Below, in pieces: positions 31,650 through 40,397 of a stretch of DNA of 46,042 nt. The notes beneath the pieces were generated by a model. That model saw only the letters and a list, made by a program, of their open reading frames with translations. It was not told the origin of the DNA and made no database searches. Source of the DNA: an uncultured Agathobaculum sp. Its GTDB lineage: Bacteria; Bacillota; Clostridia; Oscillospirales; Butyricicoccaceae. A program made the position numbers and the translations under genes. The stretch is taken from positions 1-46,042 of the forward strand of contig NZ_CALWJK010000012.1 in assembly GCF_944380975.1 (NCBI RefSeq). Reading direction: 5' to 3'. Position 1 is the first letter of the stretch, and each line of letters begins with the position of its first letter.

Positions 31650-34043
31650 TCAGCGCAGCTCCACGATGGTTACGCCTTGTTCGCCTTCACCGTATACACC
31701 GCTGCGCACGCTTTTGACACGCTTGTTGCTGCGCAAATGCTGCTGCACCGCACCCCGCAGCACACCAGTTCCCTTGCCGTGAATGACCGTCACCGACGGC
31801 AGCCCCGCCATGATCGCACGGGACAGGAAATTATCGACCTCGAACAATGCTTCCTCCACGCTCATACCACGCACATCGACCTCGCTATCAGCCGAGCGCA
31901 GGTTGAGTTCGCGCGCGGGTGCACTACGGCGTGGCTGTGGTGCGGGCTTTTTCGCCGCTTTCGGCTGCTCAACCAGCCGCAACTCATTCTCCTTGACCGT
32001 CATTTTCATCGGCCCCGCCTGCACCTGCACGTTGCCGCTCTTATCCGCAGGTGCAAGCACATCGGCCAGCACACCGCCAACGTTCAGCAGTCGCACGCGA
32101 TCGCCCTTTTTGACCGGGCGCTGCTCATCCGCCTCAACCACACGCTTCTGCACGCCGCGGCGCTGTTCGTTCTCGGTCTGTGTGATAACGCCACGCAGTG
32201 CTGCCTTCGCCGCAGCGAGGTTCTGATCGGCATTTTTCTTCTGCGCCTTTTTCTTCATGTCCTCGAGCTCGTCAAAGACGGTCTCAGCAGTCATGCGCGC
32301 ATCTTTCAGGATGCGGTCAGCCTGACTGCGTGCGCTTTCGAGCATTTTATCCGCGCGTTCTTCTGCTGCATCGCGCTCCGCGCGCATCTTGTCCCGCTCG
32401 GACTGCGCCGCCGAACGCATCTTTGCCGCCTCATCCCGCATCTGCTCGACCCGACGGCGCTCGCGTTCGAGTTCCGCCAGCACGTCCTCGAAACGCGCAT
32501 CCTCGGTCGAAACCTGCTCCTTTGCCCGCTCAATGATGGTTGGCTGCAATCCCAGCCGCGCAGCAATCGCAAACGCATTGGATTTGCCCGGGAGGCCGGT
32601 CAGCAGGCGATAGGTCGGCTGCAAGGACTGCACGTTAAACTCACACGAAGCGTTCTCTACACCATCGGTCGTGAGCGCAAAGGTTTTCAGCTCTGCGTAA
32701 TGCGTCGTCGCCGCCACACATGCGCCCATCTGACGCGCGTAGCCGATGACCGCGACCGCAAGCGCCGCACCCTCAACCGGGTCGGTGCCCGCGCCCAACT
32801 CGTCAAACAGCACCAAATCTCCCTGTCCGCAGCAATCCATGATCGACACAATGGTCTTCATGTGCGCGGAGAACGTAGACAGCGACTGCTCGATGCTCTG
32901 TTCATCGCCAATATCGGCATAAACATGCTCAAACAGTGCAATTTCAGATTGTTCATTCGCTGGAATATGCAGACCGGAGGCCGCCATGAGTGACAGCAAG
33001 CCAAGCGTCTTGAGCGATACGGTTTTACCGCCCGTGTTCGGGCCGGTGATGACCAGCGTATTATACTCACCGCCGATTGCGATATCGATCGGCACCGCCT
33101 TGTCCTTATCCAGCAGCGGATGGCGCGCGCGCAGCAAGCGGCAGCGACCATTCCCCTCCGCAAGTACCGGCGGAGCCGCATTCATCTCAAACGACAGCTT
33201 TGCCCGCGCGAACACAAAGTCAAGCGACACCAGCGCATCAAAGTCCTGCTCGATCGCATTTTTATAGTTTGCGACCTCGCTCGATAATTCAGCAAGAATA
33301 CGCTCGATCTCGGCTTCCTCGCGGCCCTCGAGCACCTTGATCTGGTTGTTGATTTCAACCACCTGCTGCGGCTCGACAAATACGGTCGCGCCGGTGGATG
33401 AGGTATCGTGCACCAGTCCCGGGATATCGCCGCGATGCTCCGACTTGACCGGCACAACAAAGCGCCCGTTTCGCTGGGTGATGATGGTTTCCTGCAAGTA
33501 TTTCGATCGCTCGCCTGCAATCAGGCGGTTGAGCGTCTCGCGTACCTTGCCCGAAATGCGCCGCAGTTCACGGCGAATGGACAGTAGTTCCGGAGAGGCT
33601 CCGTCCGCAATCTCCTCCTCGGACACGATTGCGGTCGTGATTGCTTCCTCCAGCGCACGGTTGCCGGACAGCAGACCGAAAATCGGCGTCAGTGCCGTCT
33701 TTTCCTCTTGCTCCGCATCATATACCAATGCGCGGCGCGCGGTTTGCAGCAGGCTGGCCACATCGAGCAACTCGCGCGGATTCAGCGTACCGCCGCGGTC
33801 AGCGCGCAGCAGAATCGCCCCTACCTCACGGATGCCACCGAACGACGGACTGCCGTGCCGGATCATACGGTTTTTCGCATCCGTCGTCTGATCCATCCAG
33901 ACCTGCGCCTGTTCATGGTCATCGAGTGGCCGCAGCGCACGGCATTTCGCCTTGGCTGCGTCCGACGCAGCCTGCGCGGCCAGCCGCTCAAGGATTTCAT
34001 AATATTCCAGTGTTTTTAAGGATTTTTCGCCTAAACGATTCAT
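31650..34043 (-). CDS. mutS2: MutS2 family endonuclease/ATPase
   Basis: 797 residues. Domains: a MutS core (about 1-310), ATPase with Walker A VITGPNTGGKTVSLKTLGLL and Walker B DLVLFDELGAGTDP, a long charged coiled coil (about 510-620), a KOW-like stretch (KKGDRVRLLNVGGVLADVL) and a C-terminal Smr nuclease domain (DVRGMSVEEALFEV, TVIHGKGTGVLRGAV). MutS2 acts on stalled or collided ribosomes in Bacillus and on recombination intermediates elsewhere. ATG 34043 lies seven bases after GGGA; GTG 34046 is next to it. Last gene of the yqfC-to-mutS2 run. Confidence 0.95.
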   Translation of the reverse strand: MNRLGEKSLKTLEYYEILERLAAQAASDAAKAKCRALRPLDDHEQAQVWMDQTTDAKNRMIRHGSPSFGGIREVGAILLRADRGGTLNPRELLDVASLLQTARRALVYDAEQEEKTALTPIFGLLSGNRALEEAITTAIVSEEEIADGASPELLSIRRELRRISGKVRETLNRLIAGERSKYLQETIITQRNGRFVVPVKSEHRGDIPGLVHDTSSTGATVFVEPQQVVEINNQIKVLEGREEAEIERILAELSSEVANYKNAIEQDFDALVSLDFVFARAKLSFEMNAAPPVLAEGNGRCRLLRARHPLLDKDKAVPIDIAIGGEYNTLVITGPNTGGKTVSLKTLGLLSLMAASGLHIPANEQSEIALFEHVYADIGDEQSIEQSLSTFSAHMKTIVSIMDCCGQGDLVLFDELGAGTDPVEGAALAVAVIGYARQMGACVAATTHYAELKTFALTTDGVENASCEFNVQSLQPTYRLLTGLPGKSNAFAIAARLGLQPTIIERAKEQVSTEDARFEDVLAELERERRRVEQMRDEAAKMRSAAQSERDKMRAERDAAEERADKMLESARSQADRILKDARMTAETVFDELEDMKKKAQKKNADQNLAAAKAALRGVITQTENEQRRGVQKRVVEADEQRPVKKGDRVRLLNVGGVLADVLAPADKSGNVQVQAGPMKMTVKENELRLVEQPKAAKKPAPQPRRSAPARELNLRSADSEVDVRGMSVEEALFEVDNFLSRAIMAGLPSVTVIHGKGTGVLRGAVQQHLRSNKRVKSVRSGVYGEGEQGVTIVELR

Positions 34044-34067
34044 CACAAACTCCCAAAATACAAAGTA

Positions 34068-34811
34068 TTATAATACAGATTTGTAGAACTGCAAGCTGTC
34101 GAACCCACGACCGAGGTGATACTGCACATACTGCTCAGCGAGCCTACAGAATTGCTCTCTTGCCGCACCGGACAGCGCAAAGGCATATGTCTTTTGCGGT
34201 TCGGTCGAAAGTGCATGCAATATCGCGCGCAGCGTGCCGTCCGCCAGCTGCTCGTACCCGCCGACACGCGCGGCGCACTTATCGTCCGCCGCGGTACCCG
34301 CACGCACAGAAAAACACACAGGGGGCTGCGTGATCGGCTGCCCGCACACACCACAGCCCGCCAAATCAGGTGCATAGCCGCTTTCCGCCAGCACACGCCA
34401 CTCAAACGCTGCTTTCACCAGTGCGGGATCGCGTTTTTGCCCTTCCAGCACATACAATGCATGTAGCAGCAGGCGGCAGACCTCCAGACTGTCCTCATCC
34501 GGGCCGGTCACTGCGCCAGCGACCTCCGCCAGATAGCATGCAAGCGCGTACCGTTCAATATTCTCCGCAAGCGAGAAAAATGAATGCACCAAATCGGCAT
34601 CTCGTAGAGCGTATTTCCCACCCCGATCGGACAGGATCAGCTCAGAATAACAAAACTGCCGCGCGGCAGGGTTCTGTTTTTTGCCCCGCCGCGCGTTTTT
34701 GTACAGAATTTCGCTTTTGCGGCCGTATTCGGTCAGCACCGTCAGATAGCGGTCAAAATCACCGAAATCCACTTCGCGCAAAATAAGCGCGCGCAGCCTG
34801 ACCTCTGCCAT
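34068..34811 (-). CDS. recO: DNA repair protein RecO
   Basis: 247 residues. An N-terminal OB fold (LRALILREVDFGDFDRYLTVLTEYGRKSEILYKNARRGKK in part) and a helical C-terminal domain. RecO helps load RecA on SSB-coated DNA. The zinc site of many RecO proteins has two Cys pairs; here only CGVCG (about 150-154) is visible and the second pair is absent. The gene starts one base before the era stop, as in many Firmicutes where era-recO are adjacent. Confidence 0.93.
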   Translation of the reverse strand: MAEVRLRALILREVDFGDFDRYLTVLTEYGRKSEILYKNARRGKKQNPAARQFCYSELILSDRGGKYALRDADLVHSFFSLAENIERYALACYLAEVAGAVTGPDEDSLEVCRLLLHALYVLEGQKRDPALVKAAFEWRVLAESGYAPDLAGCGVCGQPITQPPVCFSVRAGTAADDKCAARVGGYEQLADGTLRAILHALSTEPQKTYAFALSGAAREQFCRLAEQYVQYHLGRGFDSLQFYKSVL

Positions 34812-35708
34812 TTACTGATCCTCGTAGCCGAAGTTGCGCATCTGATACTGATTATTGCGCCAGCCTTCCTTGACCTTGACCCAAAGTTCAAGGAACACCT
34901 TCGCATCCAGCATACGCTCAATATCTGCGCGCGCCTGTCGGCCGATTTCTTTGAGCATCGCGCCCTGCTTGCCAATGATGATGCCCTTGTGGCTATTCTT
35001 CTCACAGTAGATGACCGCGTTGATCTCGATTAGGCCATCCTCGCGTTCATGCCAACGCTCGATACCAACGGCAACGCCATGCGGTACTTCACGATCAAGC
35101 AAACGCAGCATCTTTTCGCGCACAATCTCCGCCACCAGCTGCCGTTCCGGCTGGTCGGACACCATATCGTCCGGAAACAGCTGCGGACCTTCCAAAGCGT
35201 ACTTATCAACCTCACTCAGAAAGTCATTCAAACCTTCCCCGGTGCGCGCCGAAATCGGCACCACCGCGTCAAATTCATGCGCCTGCGCATAGGTCGCAAT
35301 GACCGCGAGCAGTTCTTCCTTTTTGACCGTGTCGATCTTGTTGATGACCAGAATGGACGGCATGTGGTGCTGCTTGATCTGTGCAATCAGGCTTTCCTCC
35401 GCCGGGCCGATGTTCGCAATCGGCTCGACGACCAGCGCCGCCACATCGACCTCCGACACGGTATCGGTCACAACTTTACACATGTAGTCACCCAGTCGGG
35501 AACGCGGCTTGTGCAGGCCGGGTGTATCCAGAAAGACATACTGCGTATCCCCGCGGCTGAGCACACCCGTGATGCGCGTGCGCGTGGTCTGCGGTTTGCT
35601 GGAAACAATGGCGACCTTCTGCCCCACCAGCTTATTGGTCAGCGTAGATTTGCCGACATTCGGGCGGCCGACCACCGAGACGACCGCAGTTTTCGTAATC
35701 TTGCTCAT
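34812..35708 (-). CDS. era: GTPase Era
   Basis: 298 residues. It helps 16S rRNA maturation and 30S assembly. GTPase motifs: G1 GRPNVGKST (14-22), SKPQTTRTRITGV (switch I), FLDTPGLHKPRSRLG (G3), VINKIDTV (G4) and SARTGEGL (G5). The C-terminal KH domain has the GIIIGKQGAMLKEIGRQAR motif. The start is ATG 35708, after GGGAG; a longer in-frame reading to 35870 overlaps dgkA and is rejected. Its ATGA overlaps the dgkA stop. Confidence 0.97.
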   Translation of the reverse strand: MSKITKTAVVSVVGRPNVGKSTLTNKLVGQKVAIVSSKPQTTRTRITGVLSRGDTQYVFLDTPGLHKPRSRLGDYMCKVVTDTVSEVDVAALVVEPIANIGPAEESLIAQIKQHHMPSILVINKIDTVKKEELLAVIATYAQAHEFDAVVPISARTGEGLNDFLSEVDKYALEGPQLFPDDMVSDQPERQLVAEIVREKMLRLLDREVPHGVAVGIERWHEREDGLIEINAVIYCEKNSHKGIIIGKQGAMLKEIGRQARADIERMLDAKVFLELWVKVKEGWRNNQYQMRNFGYEDQ

Positions 35709-36172
35709 TGTATTCTCCCATAATGAAATATAAACCAAAGTGCGACCGGTATAGTCACCAGCAGCGCCATCAATGCCCAAAGATGCGCGAGCAGAAACTG
35801 CACCGCCGTCCACAGCACCCCTCTGCCGAGGAAAATGCAGACACCGACCGCTGCACATGCCGCTGCGCACACAAACACGCCCGCCGCCGCGATATCTTTC
35901 GCATTGCGGACAAAACCATCGTATCCGCTGGCCTGCCGGTCACACAGCCGCTCGATAGCGGTATTCATCAGTTCCGCGCCCATAGTCAAGCCGAAACAGA
36001 TGCACAAAATCGCCGCTTCTGCCACGCCCACACGGCCCATCAGCGCAAAAATAGTTACATAAAACGCTGCAACCATATGCACACGGAAGTTGCGCTCCCC
36101 ATGGATGCACAATCCCAATCCGCGCAGCGCGTGCTGAAAGCTCTCATGCAGTTTTCGGATGTTCTTCCCCAT
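35705..36172 (-). CDS. dgkA: Diacylglycerol/undecaprenol kinase (DgkA family)
   Basis: 155 residues, an integral membrane enzyme. GERNFRVH (25-32) and the active-site helix ELMNTAIERLCDRQ (67-80) are the family motif, followed by VRNAKDIAAAGVF. In Firmicutes this family mostly phosphorylates undecaprenol, recycling the cell-wall lipid carrier, rather than diacylglycerol. The C-terminal third has additional hydrophobic segments (about 93-113 and 122-147), longer than the ~120-residue classical form. It sits between ybeY and era, as in Bacillus. Confidence 0.93.
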   Translation of the reverse strand: MGKNIRKLHESFQHALRGLGLCIHGERNFRVHMVAAFYVTIFALMGRVGVAEAAILCICFGLTMGAELMNTAIERLCDRQASGYDGFVRNAKDIAAAGVFVCAAACAAVGVCIFLGRGVLWTAVQFLLAHLWALMALLVTIPVALWFIFHYGRIQ

Positions 36173-36173
36173 A

Positions 36174-36668
36174 TCAGTTCTCTCTGGTCAGGCCAAGAAA
36201 GGTGAGGTTGTCCTCCTCCTTGGCGCGCATCAAGCGCGTGTCCTCATTGTTCCGCTCATGATCGTAGCCCAGCAGGTGCAGCACGGAATGGGTTGTCAGA
36301 TAGCCACACTCGCGTGCCGGGGAATGGCCGAATTCGGTCGCCTGCTCGACGGCGCGCGTGTAGCACAAAATCATATCGCCCAACATCACGCAGCCCGAGT
36401 CCTGCTCTGCTTCCAGCTCCTCCTGCGGGTTTCCGTTCAAAAAATCATACATCGGGAAGGACAGCACATCGGTCACAGCATCCTTATCCCGGTATTCCGC
36501 ATTGAGCTGCCGAATCTCATCGGCATCCACAACGGTCACGTCGATTTCCGCGTCGAACGGCACGCCCTCACTTTCGAGCACGCGCAGCGCACAGGTGCGG
36601 ATCAATTCGCTGACTACCTGCTCGTCTTCCACCCGGGTTTCAAACCCAATATTGATCTGATGGCTCAT
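36174..36668 (-). CDS. ybeY: Endoribonuclease YbeY (rRNA maturation)
   Basis: 164 residues. Single-domain metallo-RNase for 16S rRNA 3'-end maturation and ribosome quality control. The zinc motif H-x3-H-x5-H is His127, His131 and His137 in THSVLHLLGYDH. The upstream NAEYRDKDAVTDVLSFP segment is diagnostic. The start overlaps the phoH stop by 4 bases. The dgkA start is 2 bases after its stop. Confidence 0.96.
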   Translation of the reverse strand: MSHQINIGFETRVEDEQVVSELIRTCALRVLESEGVPFDAEIDVTVVDADEIRQLNAEYRDKDAVTDVLSFPMYDFLNGNPQEELEAEQDSGCVMLGDMILCYTRAVEQATEFGHSPARECGYLTTHSVLHLLGYDHERNNEDTRLMRAKEEDNLTFLGLTREN

Positions 36669-37687
36669 CGTTTCTCCCCTTTTCGGCGGAAAGCCGGGTG
36701 CTTATTGTCCTGCGTTTTGCTCCTACCCTTTTTCCCTTCGTAGTCCGCATATGCCTTGACGATGCGCTGCACCAGTTCATGCCGCACCACGTCCTTTTCG
36801 GTCAGGTAGCATTGAGCGATGCCCTCTACGCCGTCGAGCACGCGCAGTGCTTCTTTGAGACCGGATTGTTTACCGTCCGGCAGGTCGATTTGCGTGATAT
36901 CGCCCGTGATAACCGCCTGCGAACCGAAGCCCAGACGGGTCAGGAACATTTTCATCTGCTCCGGTGTGGTATTCTGCGCTTCGTCCAGAATAATGAAGCT
37001 GTCATCTAACGTGCGGCCACGCATGTAGGCCAAAGGGGCTACCTCAATCGAACCGCGCTCCTGATACTTGGCGAAGTTCTCCGCGCCGAGCATGTCAAAC
37101 AGGCCGTCATACAGCGGGCGCAGATAGGGGTCGACCTTGCTTTGCAGGTCGCCGGGCAAAAAGCCCAGCTTTTCGCCCGCTTCAACCGCAGGGCGTGTCA
37201 AGATGATGCGGGACACCTGCTTGTCCCGGAAGGCCGCGACCGCTGCGGCCACGGCAAGATAGGTCTTGCCCGTGCCCGCAGGGCCAACACCCATGACGAT
37301 CGTATTTTTTCGAATGGCTTCCATATACCGTTTCTGGCCAAGCGTTTTGGCCTTGATCGGCTTGCCCTTCGCCGTGATGCACAAAACATCGCGACTCATG
37401 GTGTGTACCTCAGCCTCACGTCCGTCGCGCGCCAATCCAATGACATATTGCACGGTCTGGGTGCCGATCGCGTCGCCGCGCGCTGCCATGGAAACCAGCG
37501 CCTCAATGGTATGCGACGCTGTTTCCACCTCCGCCGCTTCGCCCGAAATTTTCAGTTCAGTTCCCCGGCTGACAACCGAAACACCCAGCTCCCGCTCAAT
37601 CAGCTTAATATTCTCGTCAAACGCGCCGAAAACCGACATCAGCAGTTCGGTTCTCTCCACCTGTATTGTCTTTTCTATGGTTTGCAC
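36665..37687 (-). CDS. phoH: PhoH-like ATPase (PhoH/YbeZ)
   Basis: 340 residues. An N-terminal KH-like RNA-binding region (about 15-70) is followed by the PhoH ATPase: P-loop GPAGTGKT at 135-142, RPAVEAGEKLGFLPGDLQSKVDPYLRPLYD in part, and the Walker B FIILDEAQNTT with VITGDITQIDLP. YbeZ-type PhoH proteins work with YbeY in RNA processing, which fits the overlapping ybeY gene. The start codon is GTG at 37687, after AAGGAAAG. C-terminal basic tail (about 320-340). Confidence 0.95.
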   Translation of the reverse strand: MQTIEKTIQVERTELLMSVFGAFDENIKLIERELGVSVVSRGTELKISGEAAEVETASHTIEALVSMAARGDAIGTQTVQYVIGLARDGREAEVHTMSRDVLCITAKGKPIKAKTLGQKRYMEAIRKNTIVMGVGPAGTGKTYLAVAAAVAAFRDKQVSRIILTRPAVEAGEKLGFLPGDLQSKVDPYLRPLYDGLFDMLGAENFAKYQERGSIEVAPLAYMRGRTLDDSFIILDEAQNTTPEQMKMFLTRLGFGSQAVITGDITQIDLPDGKQSGLKEALRVLDGVEGIAQCYLTEKDVVRHELVQRIVKAYADYEGKKGRSKTQDNKHPAFRRKGEKR

Positions 37688-37725
37688 CTTGCTTTCCTTG
37701 TTCTCTTTCCGTCTGTCGCTTTGTG

Positions 37726-38952
37726 CTATGGCGCAGCCTCATCCTCTGCCGGCGGTTTTTCGGGGATCGTGCTGTCATCGACTGCCTCGACACCGATCTG
37801 CTCAACCGCATGCACAGTCATCTCCAGCACCGCCGCGCCGTCCTGTTCGGTGAGCGTTTCGCTATGCTCTGTGACCGAACCGTCCATACCGGAAGCGATT
37901 TCCTCTAGCGCACGCGAAAGCATTTCAACTCTCACATCCTCCACAGTATCGGTCTGCGGCTTACGCTCATAAAACACATAGGTCTGCACGACCAGCGACA
38001 CCGGGAACACTACGCTGTCCGACAGACGCAGTGTTCTGGTTTCTATTATTTTATCACAGGTGCCCCCGTCAATTCCACTCCCAATATATAAATTTAACCG
38101 ATGATTTCCCAAAACCAGCGCATACTGCCGCCGCACCTTGCCGGTATATACCTTGTTTTCGGTTTCGAGCGCGCGCGCCGCCGACACCTGATGCATCGTA
38201 TATGCCTCTACCTCACCACGCGCATGTGTCAGGTGGTAATTCCCCTCCTCCCGCGTGGGGGATACCAAGCCGCTGATGAGCGTGTCGCCTGTTTCGACCG
38301 CATCCCCCGCCTGCACCATAGGCTGCCCCTCAAGCGCTTTCACGCTTTTGATGACGCCCTCCCGCGCGGCAACGACCTTGACAACCGCATTCTGATCAAT
38401 TTTCTCCTCCGGCGGTGTAACGCCATAAGCTTCGATTGTCAGGCTGTTCCCGCGGATGTTGAGCGATAAAAACGTCATATTCGGCTGCTTGCCGAGCATC
38501 TTCCAGCGGATGCTGCGCGTATCCAGTTCGCTGATACGCGCACCGATATGCACGCCCAACTCTTCCAGCTGCTGCATCACCTCTGCCTCATCGAGCGCAG
38601 GGTCGATATGCGCTTCGATCGACCAGATATGCGCACACAACACCCAGCAAAGCAGTATCAGCAGCGCAAGACCACCCCACAATGCGGTACGCGGCCGCAA
38701 GCGCGCCGCCCAAAACGGCATCCCCCGCCGCTGCACGATATGGACCCGGCATCCCGTGCGCCCCATGTACCGCCGCAGCGCACGAAAATCCGCAAGCGAT
38801 AGGGTGACATACATTTCATTCCACGCGGTGCGCTCCATCCGCCGCAGCATCAACTCTTTTGCAGCGCACAAATTGAGAAAGCGCGGCAGGCTTGCACCCG
38901 TCACGCGCACGCGCACCTGTCCGCGTGCCAGACGCCAGAGCCGCGCAAGCAT
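37726..38952 (-). CDS. yqfD: Sporulation protein YqfD
   Basis: 408 residues. An N-terminal domain (LARLWRLARGQVRVRVTG onward) is followed by one membrane segment at about 92-112 (ALWGGLALLILLCWVLCAHIW) and a large outside domain, with SIEAHIDPALDEAEVMQQLEELGVHIGA (POTRA-like) and AAREGVIKSVKALEGQPMVQAGDAV. YqfD is a sigma-E-controlled, stage IV sporulation protein in Bacillus, of unclear mechanism. The start has AAAGGGG. It follows yqfC closely and precedes phoH by 38 bases. Confidence 0.92.
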   Translation of the reverse strand: MLARLWRLARGQVRVRVTGASLPRFLNLCAAKELMLRRMERTAWNEMYVTLSLADFRALRRYMGRTGCRVHIVQRRGMPFWAARLRPRTALWGGLALLILLCWVLCAHIWSIEAHIDPALDEAEVMQQLEELGVHIGARISELDTRSIRWKMLGKQPNMTFLSLNIRGNSLTIEAYGVTPPEEKIDQNAVVKVVAAREGVIKSVKALEGQPMVQAGDAVETGDTLISGLVSPTREEGNYHLTHARGEVEAYTMHQVSAARALETENKVYTGKVRRQYALVLGNHRLNLYIGSGIDGGTCDKIIETRTLRLSDSVVFPVSLVVQTYVFYERKPQTDTVEDVRVEMLSRALEEIASGMDGSVTEHSETLTEQDGAAVLEMTVHAVEQIGVEAVDDSTIPEKPPAEDEAAP

Positions 38953-38970
38953 AGTCTCATCCCCTTTCCG

Positions 38971-39228
38971 TTATCCTGCCGTCGTATACTCTACCGAGAC
39001 GATCGTCCCGGTGACCGCCAGTTCATCCAGCGAAAGCGCGGTCAGTTCTAGTCCCGCTCCCACGATGCGTACCTCACAGCCGCTGCACTTTACTCGCAGC
39101 AGCCCCTGCTCATATTCCTGAATACCGCGATGGTTTTCCACCACCACGCGGCTGTTGCCGATGATCTCCACGCGCGGCCGGAAGCCATGCAGATCGTCGA
39201 TCAGCTCGCCCAACCCGTCATGCGCCAT
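38971..39228 (-). CDS. yqfC: Sporulation protein YqfC (YabP/YqfC family)
   Basis: 85 residues. Features of the family: RPRVEIIGNSRVVVENHRGI and YEQGLLRVKCSGCEVRIVGAGLELTALSLDELAVTG in part, ending in VSVEYT. It is needed for sporulation in Bacillus, expressed in the mother cell. The start is ATG 39228 after GGAGGAGGG; longer readings to 39537 run antisense through ylbJ and are rejected. First gene of the run, under a sigma-E-type promoter. Confidence 0.92.
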   Translation of the reverse strand: MAHDGLGELIDDLHGFRPRVEIIGNSRVVVENHRGIQEYEQGLLRVKCSGCEVRIVGAGLELTALSLDELAVTGTIVSVEYTTAG

Positions 39229-39252
39229 TTGCGTCCCTCCTCCGTTCGGGCT

Positions 39253-39282
39253 ATTGTATGCGGTGGCAGCATCAAACTTGAC
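39253..39282 (-). promoter_or_regulatory. Sigma-E-type sporulation promoter of yqfC
   Basis: On the minus strand GTCAAGTT (39275-39282) and CATACAAT (39253-39260) are 14 bases apart. The -10 is an exact match to the sigma-E consensus CATACAMT and the -35 is close to GTCATATT. It ends 25 bases before the yqfC start, in agreement with sigma-E control of this gene in Bacillus. Confidence 0.7.
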
Positions 39283-39317
39283 AGCGCTGCATATCCTGAT
39301 GCATCGGAGGTGCGTGC

Positions 39318-40361
39318 ATGAAACTCTTTTTATCCCTTGCCCTATTTGCAGCGTTCCTGCTGTTTCCCGCCGCCTGCGCTGACGGCGTGCGCAACGGTCT
39401 TTCCCTTGCCGCCGGACAGGCGCTGCCCGCGCTGTTCTCGTTTTTTCTGGCAAGCGGCCTGCTGGTGCGCAGCGGACTGGCACAAGCGCTGACCCGCCCC
39501 GCCGCACGTCCGCTCGCATGGCTGTACCGTCTTCCATCCTCTGCCGCCCCCGCCGTCATCCTTGGGCTTACCGGCGGCTATCCGGTTGGTACCGCGACCA
39601 CGGTCGATCTGCTGGGGCAGGGCGTGCTTTCGCGCGATACCGCGGCACGGGTCAACGCCTTCTGCAACTGTGCCAGCCCCGGCTTCTGCATTGGACTTGC
39701 CGGGCTCGGCATTTTCGGCAGCGCGCGCACAGGTGCGATGCTTTACGGCATCCACATTCTGACCGCCCTGCTCACCGGACTGCTGGTTGCACGCCCAGCA
39801 CAACACACTCCCGAAACCGAGCTGACCGCTCCGCCGGATCGTGCGCCCACCCAGAGTTTTCCCGCCATTTTTTGCGCCGCCGTACAGCAGGCTGCTGCTA
39901 CCGCCCTGACCGTCACCGCTTTTCTGACTGTTTTTTGCGTGCTGCTGCGGCTGGCGCAGCCGGTTCTATCATATCTTCCCTACGGCCATTCGCTCTCCGG
40001 TATGCTGGAGCTGACCTCCGGTCTGGATGCGCTTCGCACATTGCCGCTGCCAAGCAGTGTAAAGCTAACCCTTACCTCGTTTCTGCTGGGCTTCGGCGGG
40101 CTGGCCGTGCAGTTTCAAGCACGCGCATTGGCAGAGCCCGCCGGTCTGTCCATGCATGGATTTGCCGCCTATAAACTGCTGCACGGTGCTATGGCAGCCG
40201 CCCTCACCGCACTTGTGACCCGCATTTCGCCCGCCATACTGCCAGCCTTCGCCCCCATGGGCAGCGCCGCATCGCAGCGTCATTATCCGATTTCCTTCCT
40301 GATATTGCTTTTGATGTTGTTTACAATTTGGTCTGGAAAAAAAGCGAAAAATAAGATATAA
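39318..40361 (+). CDS. ylbJ: Sporulation integral membrane protein YlbJ
   Basis: 347 residues, almost entirely hydrophobic with about eight membrane segments. Family features: LPALFSFFLASGLLVRSG at the start, the nucleoside-recognition (GATE) type loop VILGLTGGYPVGTATTVDLLGQG, FCNCASPGFCIG, and the C-terminal FLLGFGGLAVQFQA. YlbJ is a sigma-E-controlled membrane protein required for sporulation in Bacillus. It is divergent from yqfC. The start has CGGAGGTG. A weak -10 match lies upstream, but no promoter is assigned. Confidence 0.93.
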   Translation: MKLFLSLALFAAFLLFPAACADGVRNGLSLAAGQALPALFSFFLASGLLVRSGLAQALTRPAARPLAWLYRLPSSAAPAVILGLTGGYPVGTATTVDLLGQGVLSRDTAARVNAFCNCASPGFCIGLAGLGIFGSARTGAMLYGIHILTALLTGLLVARPAQHTPETELTAPPDRAPTQSFPAIFCAAVQQAAATALTVTAFLTVFCVLLRLAQPVLSYLPYGHSLSGMLELTSGLDALRTLPLPSSVKLTLTSFLLGFGGLAVQFQARALAEPAGLSMHGFAAYKLLHGAMAAALTALVTRISPAILPAFAPMGSAASQRHYPISFLILLLMLFTIWSGKKAKNKI

Positions 40362-40362
40362 T
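40357..40362 (+). promoter_or_regulatory. -10 element for the Cys4 mini-protein and dacF-like genes
   Basis: TATAAT overlaps the ylbJ stop codon, 36 bases before the next start. The -35 is weak (CTGGAA at 17-18 bases upstream), so strength is uncertain. Confidence 0.45.
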
Positions 40363-40397
40363 GGGTCACAGAACATTAGATTGGAGTGACCTGACGC

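Noticed and set aside
31640-31655. 12-bp palindrome GAAACCGGTTTC at the end of mutS2
   Set aside because: No T tract and no second copy; it is likely chance or a weak hairpin.
39283-39317. Sigma-E promoter for ylbJ on the plus strand
   Set aside because: Only a partial -10 (CATATCCT) without a fitting -35; not strong enough to list.
38971-39537. 188-residue reading of yqfC
   Set aside because: The extra part crosses the sigma-E promoter and the ylbJ start; the ribosome site and family length support ATG 39228.
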